Source: an uncultured bacterium
Lineage (GTDB): Bacteria > Cyanobacteriota > Vampirovibrionia > Gastranaerophilales > Gastranaerophilaceae
Length of the DNA: 12,868 bases
Direction of reading: 5' to 3'
Assembly: GCA_949286405.1 (NCBI GenBank)
Contig: CASECH010000031.1
Coordinates: 1 to 12,868, forward strand
Within the stretch, counting starts at the first letter, position 1, and the number at the start of each line of letters is the position of its first letter. The notes under the pieces are model-generated. The model ran no database searches and was not told where the DNA came from. It saw only the letters and a program-made list of their open reading frames with translations. This document shows positions 12,831 through 12,868 of the stretch, one piece after another. The translations under genes and the position numbers were made by a program.

Positions 12831-12868
12831 TTAATTTATAGTATTGATTTTATTTTTACACAGTGATA

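Noticed and set aside
1..12868. Mobile element, CRISPR, tRNA or defence-island content
   Set aside because: No transposase or integrase, no regular short direct-repeat array, no tRNA-like cloverleaf and no recognisable defence protein were seen on either strand. RmuC alone does not make a defence locus.

Overview
The window is AT-rich bacterial chromosome with standard stop codons and mostly ordinary Shine-Dalgarno sites. It shows no rRNA, tRNA, CRISPR array, transposase or phage gene. Conserved genes (tRNA methyltransferase TrmFO, a family-5 ABC importer, an MgtC-family membrane protein, RmuC) flank lineage-specific proteins I do not recognise. My best guess is a host-associated, low-GC bacterium of the Vampirovibrionia/Gastranaerophilales (Melainabacteria) type. 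This rests on the feel of the unknown proteins and not on a marker gene, so treat it as weak.

Layout, left to right. (1) 1-248, minus: the 5' part of an unknown gene that runs off the left edge. (2) 249-513: a divergent AT-rich promoter region. (3) 514-5749, plus: trmFO, then a peptide/solute ABC importer cassette of binding protein, permease B and permease C. The three importer genes overlap by 1 and 4 bases. No ATPase gene lies beside them. (4) 5813-6526, plus: an mgtC/sapB-family gene with its own promoter. (5) 6537-9959, minus: a very large protein (1140 residues) of unknown function, convergent with mgtC. It is built from alternating internal repeats with hydrophobic, glycine-zipper segments. 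(6) 10040-11481, minus: a two-component pair, a NarL/LuxR-type response regulator followed by a short soluble histidine kinase. (7) 11482-11750: an intergenic region holding an inverted repeat around the regulator promoter, a strong terminator-like hairpin with no plus-strand gene in front of it, and the rmuC promoter. (8) 11751-12830, plus: rmuC. The last 38 bases hold nothing I can call.

How the parts may work together: the importer genes are translationally coupled and must borrow ATPases encoded elsewhere. The regulator and kinase lie on one strand and are probably co-transcribed. The kinase start codon sits inside two back-to-back RNA hairpins, which suggests its level is set at translation. 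The large repeat protein lies directly downstream of the kinase on the same strand but has its own promoter-like sequence. Whether the two-component pair controls it is unknown.

The most interesting items are the A-B-A-B-A...B repeat protein, the kinase-start hairpins, the orphan terminator structure near 11551-11677, and two genes (trmFO and the binding protein) whose promoters sit so close to the ATG that their mRNAs should be leaderless.
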